Below, in pieces: positions 49,301-59,944 of a DNA stretch of 64,000 bases. The DNA lies in assembly GCF_026914265.1 (NCBI RefSeq), contig NC_069134.1, positions 67,015,594-67,079,593 of the forward strand. Reading direction: 5' to 3'. Each line of letters begins with the position of its first letter. Position 1 is the stretch's first letter. The position numbers and the translations under genes are program-made. Under the pieces are notes generated by a model. The model searched no databases. It was given only the letters and a program-made list of their open reading frames with translations, and was not told where the DNA came from. Source of the DNA: Mya arenaria. Taxonomy: Eukaryota; Mollusca; Bivalvia; Myida; Myidae.

Positions 49301-51440
49301 TGGGGCCATTTTTTGACCCCAGGGCCAAAGATTGAACAACATTAATACAAGTCAACTAGATGATATATCATGCCAAATATCTAAGCTCTTGTCACTACTT
49401 GATTTTACGTGTGTATATATATATATTTGTTATTAATTGTTGTATGTGGCCCATATTGAAAATTGGTATGTGTACTAAATATGTTATCCAGTTTAAATTA
49501 AGACGTTACTTGTCTTTGTGAGTTCGGAGAAGATTTTTTAAGTTTTCACTATAACACATATAGAGAAAACCCATCAGCCCCGGGGTGTGGCCAATTTTGA
49601 CCCCAGGGCCATAATTTGAACAAACTTTGTAGAGGTCCACTAGACGATGAATCATGCCAAATATCTAAGCTCTAAGCCACGTAAGTTCAGAGGAGATGAT
49701 TTTTGAAGTTTTCACTATAAACATATAGAGAAAACCCATGACCCCCGAAGGGGGTGGGTCTAATTTTGACCCAAAGGCCATAATTTGAACAATCTTTGTA
49801 GAGGTCCACTAGACGATGAATCATGCCAAATATCTAAGCTCTAGTCCAAATAAGTTCAGAGGAGAAGATTTTTGAAGTTTTAACTATAAACATATAGAGA
49901 ATACCCTAACCCCCCTGGGCGGGGCCAATTTTGACCCCAAGGCCATAATTTGAACAATCTTTGTAGAGGTCCACTAGACGATGAATCAAGCCAAATATCT
50001 AAGCTCTAAGCAACGTAAGTTCAGAGGAGATTTTTGATTTTTTTTAATATAAACATATAGAGAAAACCCATGACCGCCCAAGGGCGGGGCCAATTTTGAC
50101 CACAGGGCCATAATTTGAACAATCTTTGTAGAGGTCCACTAGACGATGAATCATGCCATATACCTAAGCTCTAGTCCAAGTAAGTTTGACCCCAAGGCCA
50201 TAATTTGAACAATCTTTGTAGAGGTCCACTGGACGATGAATCATGCCAAATATCTAAGCTCTAGTCCAAGTAAGTTCAAAGGAGAAGATTTTTGAAGTTT
50301 TCACTACAAACATATAGAGAAAATCCATGACCCCCGGGGCGGGGCCAATTTTGACCCCAAGGCCATAATTTGAACAATCTTTGTAAAGGTCCACTAGACG
50401 ATGAATCATGCCAAATATCTAAGCTCTAGGCCAAGTTAATTCAGGGGAGAAGATTTTTTAAGTTTTCACTATAAACATATAGAGAAAACCCATGACCCCC
50501 CGGGGCGGGGCCAATTTTGACCCAAGGGCCATAATTTGAACAGTAGAGGACCATTTGGTGATCCTACCTACCATATATCAACGGCCTAAGCCTTGTGGTT
50601 TGGGAGAAGAAGATTTTTAAAGTTTTTCCTTTCCATTGCCATGGCAATCAGAGTTCTGCATGGAATTCAATTCTTTGAACAATTTTCAAAGGGGACCACC
50701 CAAGGAACATTCCTGTGAAGTTTGGATGAAATTGGCTAAGCGGTTTATGAGGAGATGTCGTTTAAAGTAAAAGTTTACGGACGGACGACGGACGGACGCC
50801 GGACAAATTGTGATCACAAAAGCTCACCTTGTCACTATGTGACAGGTGAGCTAAAAAATTACATTACCTTGACTTCCTTAGACATCAAGAACTGCACTAG
50901 GGTTTCATTCTTTTCTTTCATGTTTTGCAACCTGCAAGGTAGATATTAAATTGCATTAACCAACCAAAAACAAATACAGTTTGAGGCAAACCATGTTATT
51001 CACTGTTTATCATCCAAATATTATTATCATTTTTTATAAAAAATATTTTTATTGCCATGGCACCTTACATTTTGTGCCTGAATCAAGACCATTTCTACAA
51101 ACTTAAGATTAAAGAACCTTCCAGAAGTAATAATACACTTGTTTTAGGGTTTACAAAACACAAAATGAACATTTTACTTACAATTTGTGTTAACAGCATC
51201 CAAAGAATTGGCCTCATAAAAATATAATTTCATTATCTCTATAGAGCCATCTTCGTTAACTTCCAGAATATGTTTGGAGTTCTTGCACAATCCGGATTTT
51301 TTTACGTGAAACTTAATATAATTCATCAATAAAGGCTTATCTTTTTTTACCTTTCTTTGAAAGCACATCCTTTGGTGTTTTTTGTCTTGAATTCCCTTTC
51401 TCTGGTGTTTCTCCATGATGCTCTCTTGATCTTAAAAGTA
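46325..51440 (-). CDS. Candidate exons of an unidentified minus-strand gene
   Basis: Four splice-bounded open segments are visible. About 51182-51440 contains KNSKHILEVNEDGSIEIM with a GTAAGT donor. 50870-50935 reads LQNMKEKNETLVQFLMSKE with a GTAATG donor. 47156-47283 reads QPTDYMQGKQASNLYTIFTG and GFGPIDDDEQ with a GTACAT donor. 46326-46404 contains CTKEEIEVIIHKEFQSY and ends DIPK with a stop. Their composition is protein-like and the last would be the C-terminus. The phases of my chosen borders do not all agree, so an exon is missed, a border is wrong, or not all belong to one gene. I cannot name the protein. Confidence 0.3.
46730..46992 (+). repeat. Family B fragment, 3' part
   Basis: It shares the CTCCTTATTCTTCGAATAGT and GAGCTAAAAA end with 35999 and 53205. 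The AGGTGGTACGCAAACTTTAA phrase is present twice. Confidence 0.6.
47758..50855 (+). repeat. Dispersed repeat family C with nested family A copy
   Basis: It opens AACAAGAGGGCCATGATGGC with TCGCTCACCTG and closes with a GGAC-type tail, AGCTCACCTTGTCACTATGT and CAGGTGAGCTAAAA, so the ends are short inverted repeats. About eight units of roughly 165 bp fill the middle (CCATAATTTGAACAATCTTT, GTCCACTAGACGATGAATCA, GGGGCGGGGCCAATTTTGAC). A truncated family A copy (47845-48190) sits near the left end. It is non-coding. Confidence 0.8.
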
Positions 51441-51499
51441 TCAAAGGTCAAAAGCATACGGGTCTAAACTCTGACACAAGAAATTGATGGTATATCATA

Positions 51500-51880
51500 A
51501 TAAAAGTATTTTTGTACTTGGCACATTTAGATGTGTTCTCACCCATAGGATTAATGTACACCAAACAATTTGCATTTGACCATAACTCTTGGGGCCCAAA
51601 ACATAATCTCTTAAAAGGTCTCTGGAAAAATCTTCATATATATATATATAAACTAAGTTTGGTCGCAAAATGTCGACCCTTACTTAAGTTATTTAATACT
51701 CACCATTTTTCTATAAATAGTAACTTTGACCTTGACCTTGATCCTAGGGGCCTCAAACGCAATCCCATCAAAGGTCTCCATAAACTCTTCCTATATACCA
51801 AGTTTGGTGACTAGATGCCAAACCTAGCTAAAATTATTCGATACATAAGGTGACTTTGACGCTGCCCTCCCACTAGCCTG
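51500..51880 (+). repeat. GACCTTGACCTTGATC-type dispersed repeat
   Basis: Two or three diverged units of about 100-170 bp are recognised by AAGGTCTCCATAAACTCTTC and ACCTTGACCTTGATCCTAGG. Similar phrases recur at 53885-54130 and 61260-61470. No gene is seen. Confidence 0.45.
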
Positions 51881-51989
51881 CCCGAACAATGACACAAGTC
51901 ATTTTAATAAATAGTTTTCCCTTTGTCAAAACCTGGTTAAGAATATGAAAATGTGCAACAGAAATAAAAAAAAGATCAACCAAGGGCCA

Positions 51990-53205
51990 TAATTTGTAAT
52001 CAAGGTTAAAATGTAGTCAGGTAACCTTGTTAGAAGTTTTTTTTATTAAAATCCCAACTTGCCCTACTTGAACCTGCCCTAAAACTTTAACCTAAGTTCC
52101 TTAAGGGGCCATAACTTGTATTAAAGATAATATGGAGTTATGTAACCTTATTGTGTAATAGTCCCGAACAACTGTTGAAGTATTAACAAGCATTTTCAGT
52201 GAAAAGATATCCCCCCGCCAATGATGGCTTGTTTGTGCTTGATGGCTTGTTTGTGCTTGAAGGTTAAAAAAAATCTCAAAAAGAATAAGATAAGCACATT
52301 GGTTTTACTGAGAAACGGCTGCAAACAATCATTTTTAATAAATCAAGGGGAATAACTCTAAGGAAAATTGACCAATCCAAAAGAAAAATAGACAGGCATC
52401 ATCACAGTATGTTGGTTCTTATTTATTCGAAGTGTCATGAAATTCTACCAGCTATTTGCATAGAAAAGGCTGCAACATGGATCTTTTAATAAATCAAGGG
52501 CAAATAACTCATATAGAAATTACACAATCCAAAATATAAATAAACAGGCATCATCGCAGTATGTTGGTTCATATTTATTTCAAGATTCAAGAATTTCTAC
52601 CAACTAGTTACTGCGAAATGGCTGTAAATGAGTTTTTCAAAAAATCAAGGGCAATAATTCCAAGTACAATTGACCAATCCAAAAAAAAATGAACAGGCAT
52701 CATCCCAGTATAGTAATTCATATTTATTTTAAGTTTCATGAAATTCTGCCAGCTAGTGACTGAGAAATGGCTGTGAATGTGCATTTTTCAAAAAATCAAG
52801 GGCAATAACTCCAAGGACAATTGACCAATCAAAAAAAATTTTTGGACGGACGGAAGGATGGACGGACAACGCCATTTCAATATCTCCCTCCCTATTTCAT
52901 AGGCGGGGGATAATTAAGTCAATTGAATGAAGGATAAAGAAGTTATTAATAAATATCCCAACCTGCCCTAAAACTTTAACCTAAGTTCCATAGTCAATCA
53001 GGGGCCATAATATGTATAAATGATAATATGGAGTTATCTAACCTCATTATGTGATGGCCTTGAACAATTTTGTAAAGTATTAAATGAATTGAATGATGGG
53101 TATTGAAGTTTTAAGTGAAAATCCCAACTTGCCCTTATACTTTAACCAGACGCCGACGTGAGTAGTAAAGTCCTCCTTATTCTTCGAATAGTCGAGCTAA
53201 ACTTG
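51990..53205 (+). repeat. Family B copy, split by a TTAA-flanked element
   Basis: The left part runs to 52186 and the right part resumes at 52914 with TTAAGTCAATTGAATGAAGG. The end TTCTTCGAATAGTCGAGC is identical to the copy at 35999. The interruption is the element at 52187-52913. Confidence 0.75.
52187..52913. repeat. TTAA-flanked non-autonomous element with about 140-bp internal units
   Basis: TTAA at 52183-52186 and 52914-52917 flanks it. Near the ends ATATCCCCCCGCC is mirrored by GGCGGGGGATA. Inside, about four units repeat (AATCAAGGGCAATAACTC, AACAGGCATCATC, GAAATTCTACCAGCTA). A GGAC-type microsatellite (52848-52866) lies near the 3' end. Confidence 0.75.
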
Positions 53206-53366
53206 GACAGGATAAACACTTCATGTTTGTCATCTTGAATACTGCTTAAATCTTATCAGACCAACCTAGCTCAAGGAATCCACCAATAAAGTGATGTACA
53301 TAGCACTTTCTCACATTAATTACTTTATTTTCAAAAAGGAATATTAAACTATACATTTGTAGTTAC

Positions 53367-53606
53367 CTGATCAAGTCTGCCGAAGGTCACTTCATTTTCA
53401 TTTTTTTCCCAACAGAAACGGCTTCAACAATGAATATGTCAGTTTGTCCAGGTTGCCAAGGGAATCAACTTTTAGAAATGGCTCCAGTGAGGTACCCTCC
53501 CTCAAGCCAATATCTTCATCTACACCAATCAGATTGAGTATAAAAATTTGCACTGTCCACTCCAGCATCCAACTTCCTGTTGTCACAGCAACCACATAGC
53601 GTAACA
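53367..53606 (-). pseudogene. PLAT/LH2-domain exon, decayed
   Basis: The segment is bounded by TTTCAG and GTAACT splice sites and is exactly 240 bases. PLAT (lipoxygenase homology) signatures appear in order but in different frames: RYVVAVTTGSW, then AGVDSANFYTQ, then NLIGVDEDIGL, then GQTDIFIVEAVSVG near the end, then ENEVTFGRLDQ. Several small indels and stops break the frame. The order matches the first two thirds of one PLAT repeat as in LOXHD1-like proteins, which are chains of PLAT domains. It is either a dying exon or an error-rich assembly segment. Confidence 0.5.
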
Positions 53607-54432
53607 CTGAAAGTCATGGTTTAAATTTCAGAATCAAAATTATCACAGGCTGATAACAACTATACGCTAAATGGCGACATGTGAAAGAAACTTTGACACA
53701 GATATTTCTCTTCAATGCAATTGCATTACAGACTAACATGGAGTTGAAAAATACATGTGACCTGTGGCACTACGCCTCAGCATGTTTTTTTGAAAATCCA
53801 ATAATGAATGGTAAAGTTACAGCCCTGATATGGATTAGTCTAAACCAGTCCCATCAACAGTACTCATTTTGACATTTAAGTTGTAAGTGTGACTTTAATC
53901 TTTAATGAACAGACCTTGGTCTTTTGTGTAACACACAACCTCATCATGGTGTACCTTCATGGCAAGTTGTTTGAAAATCCTATAATGCATGGTCAAGATA
54001 CAGCCCAGACAAGGATCATTTCAACCTTTGACCTCTAATCATGACCTTGACCTTTGACATACAGACCTGCTTCTTGTGCGCGAAACACACCACCTCACCA
54101 TGGTGGACCTTCATGGCAAGTTTTTAGAAAATCCTATAATGCACAGTCAAGAAACAGCTGCGACAAATTCAGTCTGCATTTACCTATGGACACACATGCA
54201 TGCACGCAAAAACACGGAACCCCCATTGTGATAACTATGTCTCACTCACCGCAAACAGGCTTGTCAACAAATGCCTGTTTACTAACACTTAAGATTTGTT
54301 TGAGCATTTATACTGTATAAACGCAGTAGAGGACACAAGCTAACTCCAAAAAATCAAATGAATTCTTTCTTGATACAAAGCAATTAACATTAATACCAGT
54401 ACTTAATACCCAACATTATGTGGGAAGTTTAA

Positions 54433-54770
54433 AGCTGCACTCTCACAGATTGAACATTTTGACAACTTTTTTTTATTTTTTGTCTTGGAATGAGCCACTT
54501 TTTTGCGAAAATGCATGGAAACCAATTATGCAAGACTCCTGACAAAAAAATAGATCGCAGATTTTCATATTAAGTTCAAAAATTGATGTTTTGTGCATTT
54601 TTCTTAAACCGTTAGTAACGCTTTAAGCCATGAAACAGAAATATTAAAGTCTGATTTGATCTTCAACATTCTTTTATCATTGGTATGCAGATATTTATGC
54701 AAAGATTTGCTCTTTCCAAGACAATAAAATAAAAAAGTTGTAAAAACGGTATATCTGTGAGAGTGCAGCT
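54433..54770. repeat. TTAA-flanked MITE, cleanest copy, 338 bp
   Basis: TTAA at 54429-54432 and 54771-54774 flanks it. The terminal repeat AGCTGCACTCTCACAGAT is perfect at both ends. There is no ORF. A TTAA target with AG-type short inverted ends resembles piggyBac or Kolobok-type insertions, and no transposase is present to decide. Confidence 0.9.
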
Positions 54771-54819
54771 TTAAGTACAAGGAATATTTATATAGACCTG
54801 GCAGGCTAGGGGTGCCTTT

Positions 54820-54900
54820 ACGTACTGCTGGTAGTCCTCTACAGATTGAACCATCAACTTTGTCAAGGGCAAGCCAGTGGTCGACGAAGTACACCGTCTG
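54820..54900 (-). CDS. PLAT/LH2-domain exon, C-terminal part
   Basis: The open segment reads TVYFVDHWLALDKVDGSICR and then GLPA before a GTACGT or GTAAAG donor. The F-x3-WLA-x4-DG-x(2)-R-x-LP pattern is the closing strand of PLAT domains such as those of LOXHD1 and polycystin-1. Being upstream on the minus strand of the domain start at 53606, it would end one PLAT repeat just before the next begins, as in tandem-PLAT proteins. The acceptor side (about 54897-54900) is uncertain. It is immediately followed, on the minus strand, by a TTAA MITE. Confidence 0.4.
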
Positions 54901-55791
54901 TTCCCCCAGTTTTATGTTTTGAAAAAAAAAAAACTACTTTAAGTATTTTTGAGGTATTCTTAAAGATGCAAATTTAAATATCACATTATTGTATCATTTT
55001 TGTCTACTTTTTAAAGCAATCTTGTTCATGAAAACAAGAGGACCATGGTGGCCCTAAATTGCTCACCTGAGTAAAAGTGTATAACCTTTGTAATCAATAT
55101 AGCTTGATATTTGTTCTCAAACTGTACATAATATTATGATCCAAATTTCAGAACTGAAGCTTCAAAAATAAGAAAGGTCAACAAATTACAATAAAGGTAT
55201 TCCAAGCACAGCATTGATATTTGTTTTCTAAACTGTCTCAAATATTTTTTCTGCACCTTAAAAAAATGAGAGTAGGTCAAAAAGTCACAGTAAAGGTCAT
55301 CCGAGGACAATATTGATATTTGTTTTCAAAACTCTACACAACAGCCTACAGAACCAATGTCTCAATTTCCATCCAACACAACATGGCTTCCCATCTGTAA
55401 AGAAAGTTAAAGTCTTGTTTATATAAGGTGTATTAATTTTACTTAAACCATATAAAAGATAAGGTTGTAAATTACAATGGTCTACATGTTGTTCAATGGA
55501 AAACAATGATTATGAAATTCATCATTGGATAAAACTAAAAATAGACAATGCACTCTTCAACAGAAAGGGAGACCATATAGCAGGATTTGCTGGCTGCTTC
55601 AAAAGTAAACCTTACATAACTATCAATATTTTAACAAAATGTATTTATAGTGAACTTGTTACCCACAAGGTGGAACCAATTTGACACCAGGGGCATAATT
55701 TGTACAAAATTGACCTTACGCCATGGCTCGATAGGCCACGCCCCCAATAATCAGGGGAAGTTACTCTGCTTATGTCCGACACTGACCAAAG

Positions 55792-58559
55792 ATGGTGGAT
55801 AAACAAAGGCGTTTCGGTCTCCGGGATATTCCTGACAATATTAGCTTAGAATATGTAAAAGAACAAATATCGCTGAAGAAAAAACAGAAAGCTTCTGCTT
55901 TTTTATCCGGCAGCTACATTAGAGAAATACAAGTATTTGCGGGGAGTGAGAATTCGGTCATGATTCGAGGTGAAGTCCTTGCCATGTAGTCAATCTGGAA
56001 TTTGACACTTTGAAAAAAAGCAATACTAGACGCCCACTGCAAGTGTCAGCCAGGGTATGTATATTTTTTTTCATTAATCGTAAGTCTAATAAACAACTTA
56101 AAGACTAATAGAATATTCTCTTTTGAAACAAAGGACGCTGTACACTATGTGAAGATTAATATTAATTCTGTAAGTTTTATATCTGTTATTTACAGATACA
56201 ATTGTGTTATTACTTTAAAATTAACATGTTAACATTTCAGGAACAATGGAACATGTTCACATGTACTTGCTGTGATTTTGGCCTTAGAACAGATGAAGGT
56301 TCAGGGTTACAAAGAAATTCCATCAATGCTGACATGTACCAGCCTGCCGCAGCAGTGGGACAAACCGCGTGGGGAAAAAAATAACACAGAGCCTGTTTCC
56401 CAAATGGTCATGTCCCGACCAACAAATGTGAACAGAAAGCGACGCCCTGTCATGGCCCAATATGTAGACAACAGGTACAATAACAATTTGACAATGTTAT
56501 CGAAATTTAAACAGACTTTTTTTGAAAGATTTTATTTGCATTTAGAATATTTCAAATTCATACAATACAATAACATGTATAAGAACAAAATTGCATTCTT
56601 TACATTTAGGAAAATCACAGCTGAGAAGGATGATATCTCTGCTTTGAAGAAGTTGAAGTCAAGTTCGATATCATATCTCATAGAGGAAAACACACAAAAT
56701 ACGCCTAAAATCGACACATTATTTGGCCGCGTCCCTGTGGGTTCAGTCTTATCCTACCACGTAAGTATATGCACAAGATTGTTGGGGTGTACAACATTAT
56801 ATTTCACTGTTTTATCAAAAGATTCATAAAATTTGTTGCAAAACATGAAACAAACCATATTTGATCAATTGAACTAAAAGGCTTAAATCGAAGCGATGAC
56901 TTAATATTTTGTACGACTTGATTCTGGCTATCACTCACTCAACATGGACTCTATGTCGAGCTATTTTCTCAGTCAATCGAATGTCAGCTGAGCTCATCTG
57001 TGCACCACTTCGAGCAAAAGGGGGAATATTTAACTTTAAACCTAGTTTCTCTATTTGTTCTTGTATCCTGAACCCTTTATCAACCATGACGCCATCCCCC
57101 TCCAGAACTTTCCCCTCAGCTTTCAGGTTTTCTAAAGTAGCAAGAAAACCACTTTTTTCAGTTAAATCAGAATTAGAATTTGAGCCTTACGAAATAGAAA
57201 TTGAAATAGCATTGAAGCGAAAACTACTCCACCTCTTGGTTCAATGCCAACAAGCCCTTTGACAGTGTTACATGATTTGTAGTCAGAATAGCATTGGCTT
57301 TGTCTAGTCAGTGAACTAGGCCGTTGAATTTTATTTCTGTTCCATCAATAATAACTAACATATTTGGAAATTCTTTTCTATATCCTTCAGGCATCATTTT
57401 TAATATAATGTCACAATGAGGCCATATCTTAGCCGATGAACATCGTAAAAACATATACTAAATCCAGTTTTTAAACAATGCACTCGCGTCTTGTTGAGAA
57501 ATTAAATACAAATTCCCAATGTGTACAAAATCAAAGTTTTGTCTAGCGAAGTTTTGTCATGACCAGAAGCAGCTGATCTTCCATTGCAATATTCTTCTGG
57601 CAGCCAATATTTTTCATCATATGAAAGGGCAACTCTTGCACTCTTGGTGGTACTAAGAAATCAAGAATGATGAGAATTGTTGGCATGGGTCTTTCTCTGC
57701 TGCAACTTTTCATTTTCTAGAATCAATTTGGCCAAGTGTTGTTTCAGGCTCTCATTCTAAATGTAAGATGTAAATGTATGTAAAGGTAAGGTCAATGTTA
57801 TGTATTACAGGGGCCACTCCTTGAGCCACTAAACACACCCAGAGAGCAATGTTCCAGATGCGGGGAAATAAATTATCCGAAAGAACTGAAAGACAGTGAA
57901 GTCATTTTTGGAAAAACCTAAATACAGGATGCATTGCAGGGCAAGCAAATAAACTGGACAGATGTTGCCGTCTCACTTGATGATGCAGTTCTGATTGAAA
58001 ACACAACCCGAACGCAGAGTGATTCAAGAATCAATACGATGGCACAAAGAAAGGCATTAATGAATAACTGCTTCAAATTTTGGTGCAATAATGCAAAAGA
58101 CTGTCAATGAGTCATTCATGAAAAACACTTTCAATCGACCAAACCTGCAAACCAAGCCTACTTTCTATGGCCATGTTAATGAGAAAAATGCCCCCAAAAA
58201 TGTACATTAACAAAACAAATTCTCACTTGCACGATGTTGGCCTTATTGTTAACCCAGTCTTCCCATTTCTTGGTGCCAGCCCAGATGGCATCATTTGCAA
58301 AGATGGTGAAAGTGAAATTTTGGAGGTTAAGTGTCCATATTCAGCTAGAGACATGACAATTTCTGCAGCAGTCAGAGATTTGAAGGGCTTTTTCCTGATT
58401 GACGAGGGAGATACAATCCGGCTTAAACAAAATCATCAGCATTACTTTCAAGTGCAAGGTCAGCTCATGATTTCAGGGGCTGCTTTTTGTGACTTTGTTG
58501 TATATACCAGGCAAGACCTGTACGTAGAAAGAGTGGTCCCTGATAAAGATGTAAATTAA
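55792..58559 (+). pseudogene. SWIM zinc-finger / YqaJ-family nuclease gene of the transposon
   Basis: Exons are 55792-56054, 56241-56474, 56610-56760 and 57811-58559, with AG/GT borders in matching phase. The first intron splits a SWIM zinc finger (AHCKCQPG before it, GTCSHVLAVILALEQM after it). Exon 3 ends in DTLFGRVPVGSVLSYH. Exon 4 holds a CSRCGE knuckle, ITASNFGAIMQKT and the YqaJ/lambda-exonuclease core: GASPDGIICK (Asp), EILEVKCPYS (Glu-x-Lys) and HYFQVQGQLMISG (Gln). This fold is a 5'-3' exonuclease/recombinase type; its job in transposition is not established. Defects are stops before the SWIM half (55987, 56011), a stop in exon 4 (57917) and two frameshifts around 58050 and 58180. 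The nuclease core from 58167 to 58559 is uninterrupted. Confidence 0.85.
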
Positions 58560-59249
58560 TGATGATGATGCTGAAAAAGCTCCTGCTTTTTTATATTAAA
58601 CATTTCAAGCCATATCTATCTTTGCCAAACAAAGAAAATATAAAAACACAGCAGATGATTAAACATACCAGGATAGCCGTTGTAGGTTGGCTATCAACAA
58701 AGTGCTGAAGAAAAATATAGATACAAACTAAGTTGAAACAAGTGCAGACCAAAATTGTTCGCAGAAAAAATTAATTCCTACCAGTATCATGAACTGTCAA
58801 TGTTTATAACAGTTACCTCAGTCATTGGCTTGAGTCGAAAAAAGGGTGACCAGTATAATAAATGAGTTTTGTTTAGAATATTCAGGCTAGCTGTCATTGT
58901 ACAATTTATTAAATTAAAGGAAATGCATACTTCCTTGTTCCGGTTACGAACGACAACTGCATAAAAACGAATGTTGTGCCCTAATATAGTTGAAAAGGTT
59001 ACAGAACAGTAAAAAACTTATAGAATAAAATACCTTTGAATACCCGTAAACATGCTTAGCTGTCCCGTGATTTTTCAATTTTTCCAAATTCAGCTGATCA
59101 TTGGGACGCCCACATAATCGAAGCCATCTAATCCACTTTTCCAGGTTCCTGCCCAGTTTTGGAAATGGATAGAACTTTATATTGTTCTCAAGTCTTTTGA
59201 TGTATCTGCTGTCTGTGTTGCAGGTACCATAACTGCATCTTTTCACCAT
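56824..59249 (-). pseudogene. THAP-domain DDE_Tnp_4 transposase of the transposon
   Basis: Exon 1 (59034-59249) starts MVKRCSYGTCNTDSRYIKR, with FYPFPK and KWIRWLRLCGRPNDQLN. It is a THAP-type zinc-finger start, though the closing C-x2-H pair is not evident. After an intron, exon 2 (56824-57756) begins with a coiled coil (LKQHLAKLILENEKLQQ). It then gives a helical stretch (DFVHIGNLYLISQQDASALF), LVIIDGTEIKF (first Asp), YSDYKSCNTVKGLVGIEPRG, GDGVMVDKGFRIQEQIEKLG (second Asp), LNIPPFARSGAQ and KIARHRVHVE (Glu). The DDE residues survive, but at least six stops or frameshifts spread over exon 2 make it non-functional. Exon 2 lies entirely inside the third intron of the opposite-strand nuclease gene. 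Confidence 0.85.
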
Positions 59250-59944
59250 TTTTGCAGCGGAAAAAACATTGACGACTATTGACGGATATAACTTGTTTGT
59301 CGGAAAAATGGCAGATAGTAACAAAGCCGAAGAGGGCTTATCAGCGCGGCTATCTGATTGGTCAATTGACCCGTCAATGAAATTCCTTGCGTAAGGTCAA
59401 TTGGAAGACAACTACTACAATGTTACATCATACCAAATCTCTAAGCTCTAGGCCTCATGGCTTTTGTCAAGAAAAGTTTTGTAGTTTTTCCTTGTCATGG
59501 CAACCAGAGATCTCCATGGTATTCATTTATTTGAACAATTTTGAAAGAGCACCAACCCCAAACATTCCTGTAAAGTTTCATTAAGATTGTCCAAGTGGTT
59601 TAGGAGATGACATTTATAAGAAATTGTTGATGCTGGATGACAGATGCTGGACGGCAGACGCCGGACATAGACTGATTACAATAGCTCACCTTGAGGACTT
59701 TGTGCTCAGGTGGGCTAAAAAGGGCAATAACTCTGTTACTAGCTGAAATAGTTTTGGTTCAGACAAGAAAAAGTAACAAAGGGCGACTACTGTGTAATAA
59801 GCAAAAAAAAGTCATGATTCTTGTACAATGAACTCTCTACTTGTGATTCACCATTCAATTTTTTTTATAATATGCATCCAGATAATATCAAGTTGCACAG
59901 GGGGCAGAAAAAAATTTATTTTTGTTTATTAAGCCTATATGTAT

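Larger units (their letters stand above)
55711..59399. mobile_element. ISL2EU-type DNA transposon, 3.7 kb, with two interlocked antisense genes
   Basis: The terminal inverted repeat TGACCTTACGC (55711-55721) is matched by GCGTAAGGTCA (59389-59399), and the dinucleotide AT flanks both ends as the target duplication. It encodes a SWIM/YqaJ-nuclease gene on the plus strand and a THAP/DDE_Tnp_4 transposase on the minus strand. ISL2EU elements are known for AT duplications and for pairing a transposase with a YqaJ-like nuclease, which is the basis of the call. Both genes are broken, so this copy is not autonomous. The ends and motifs are well preserved, suggesting moderate age. Confidence 0.85.
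55033..59725 (+). repeat. Family C copy interrupted by the ISL2EU-type element
   Basis: The left part begins AACAAGAGGACCATGGTGGC with GCTCACCTGAG. It stops at GGGCATAATTTGTACAAAAT (55710). The right part resumes at 59400 with ATTGGAAGACAACTACTACA and ends CTCAGGTGGGCTAAAA. Removing 55711-59399 plus one AT restores the usual family C sequence, a natural empty-site comparison. Confidence 0.8.

Noticed and set aside
56909-57262. Plus-strand 117-codon frame
   Set aside because: It is the complement of the DDE transposase exon, whose motifs are clear on the minus strand.
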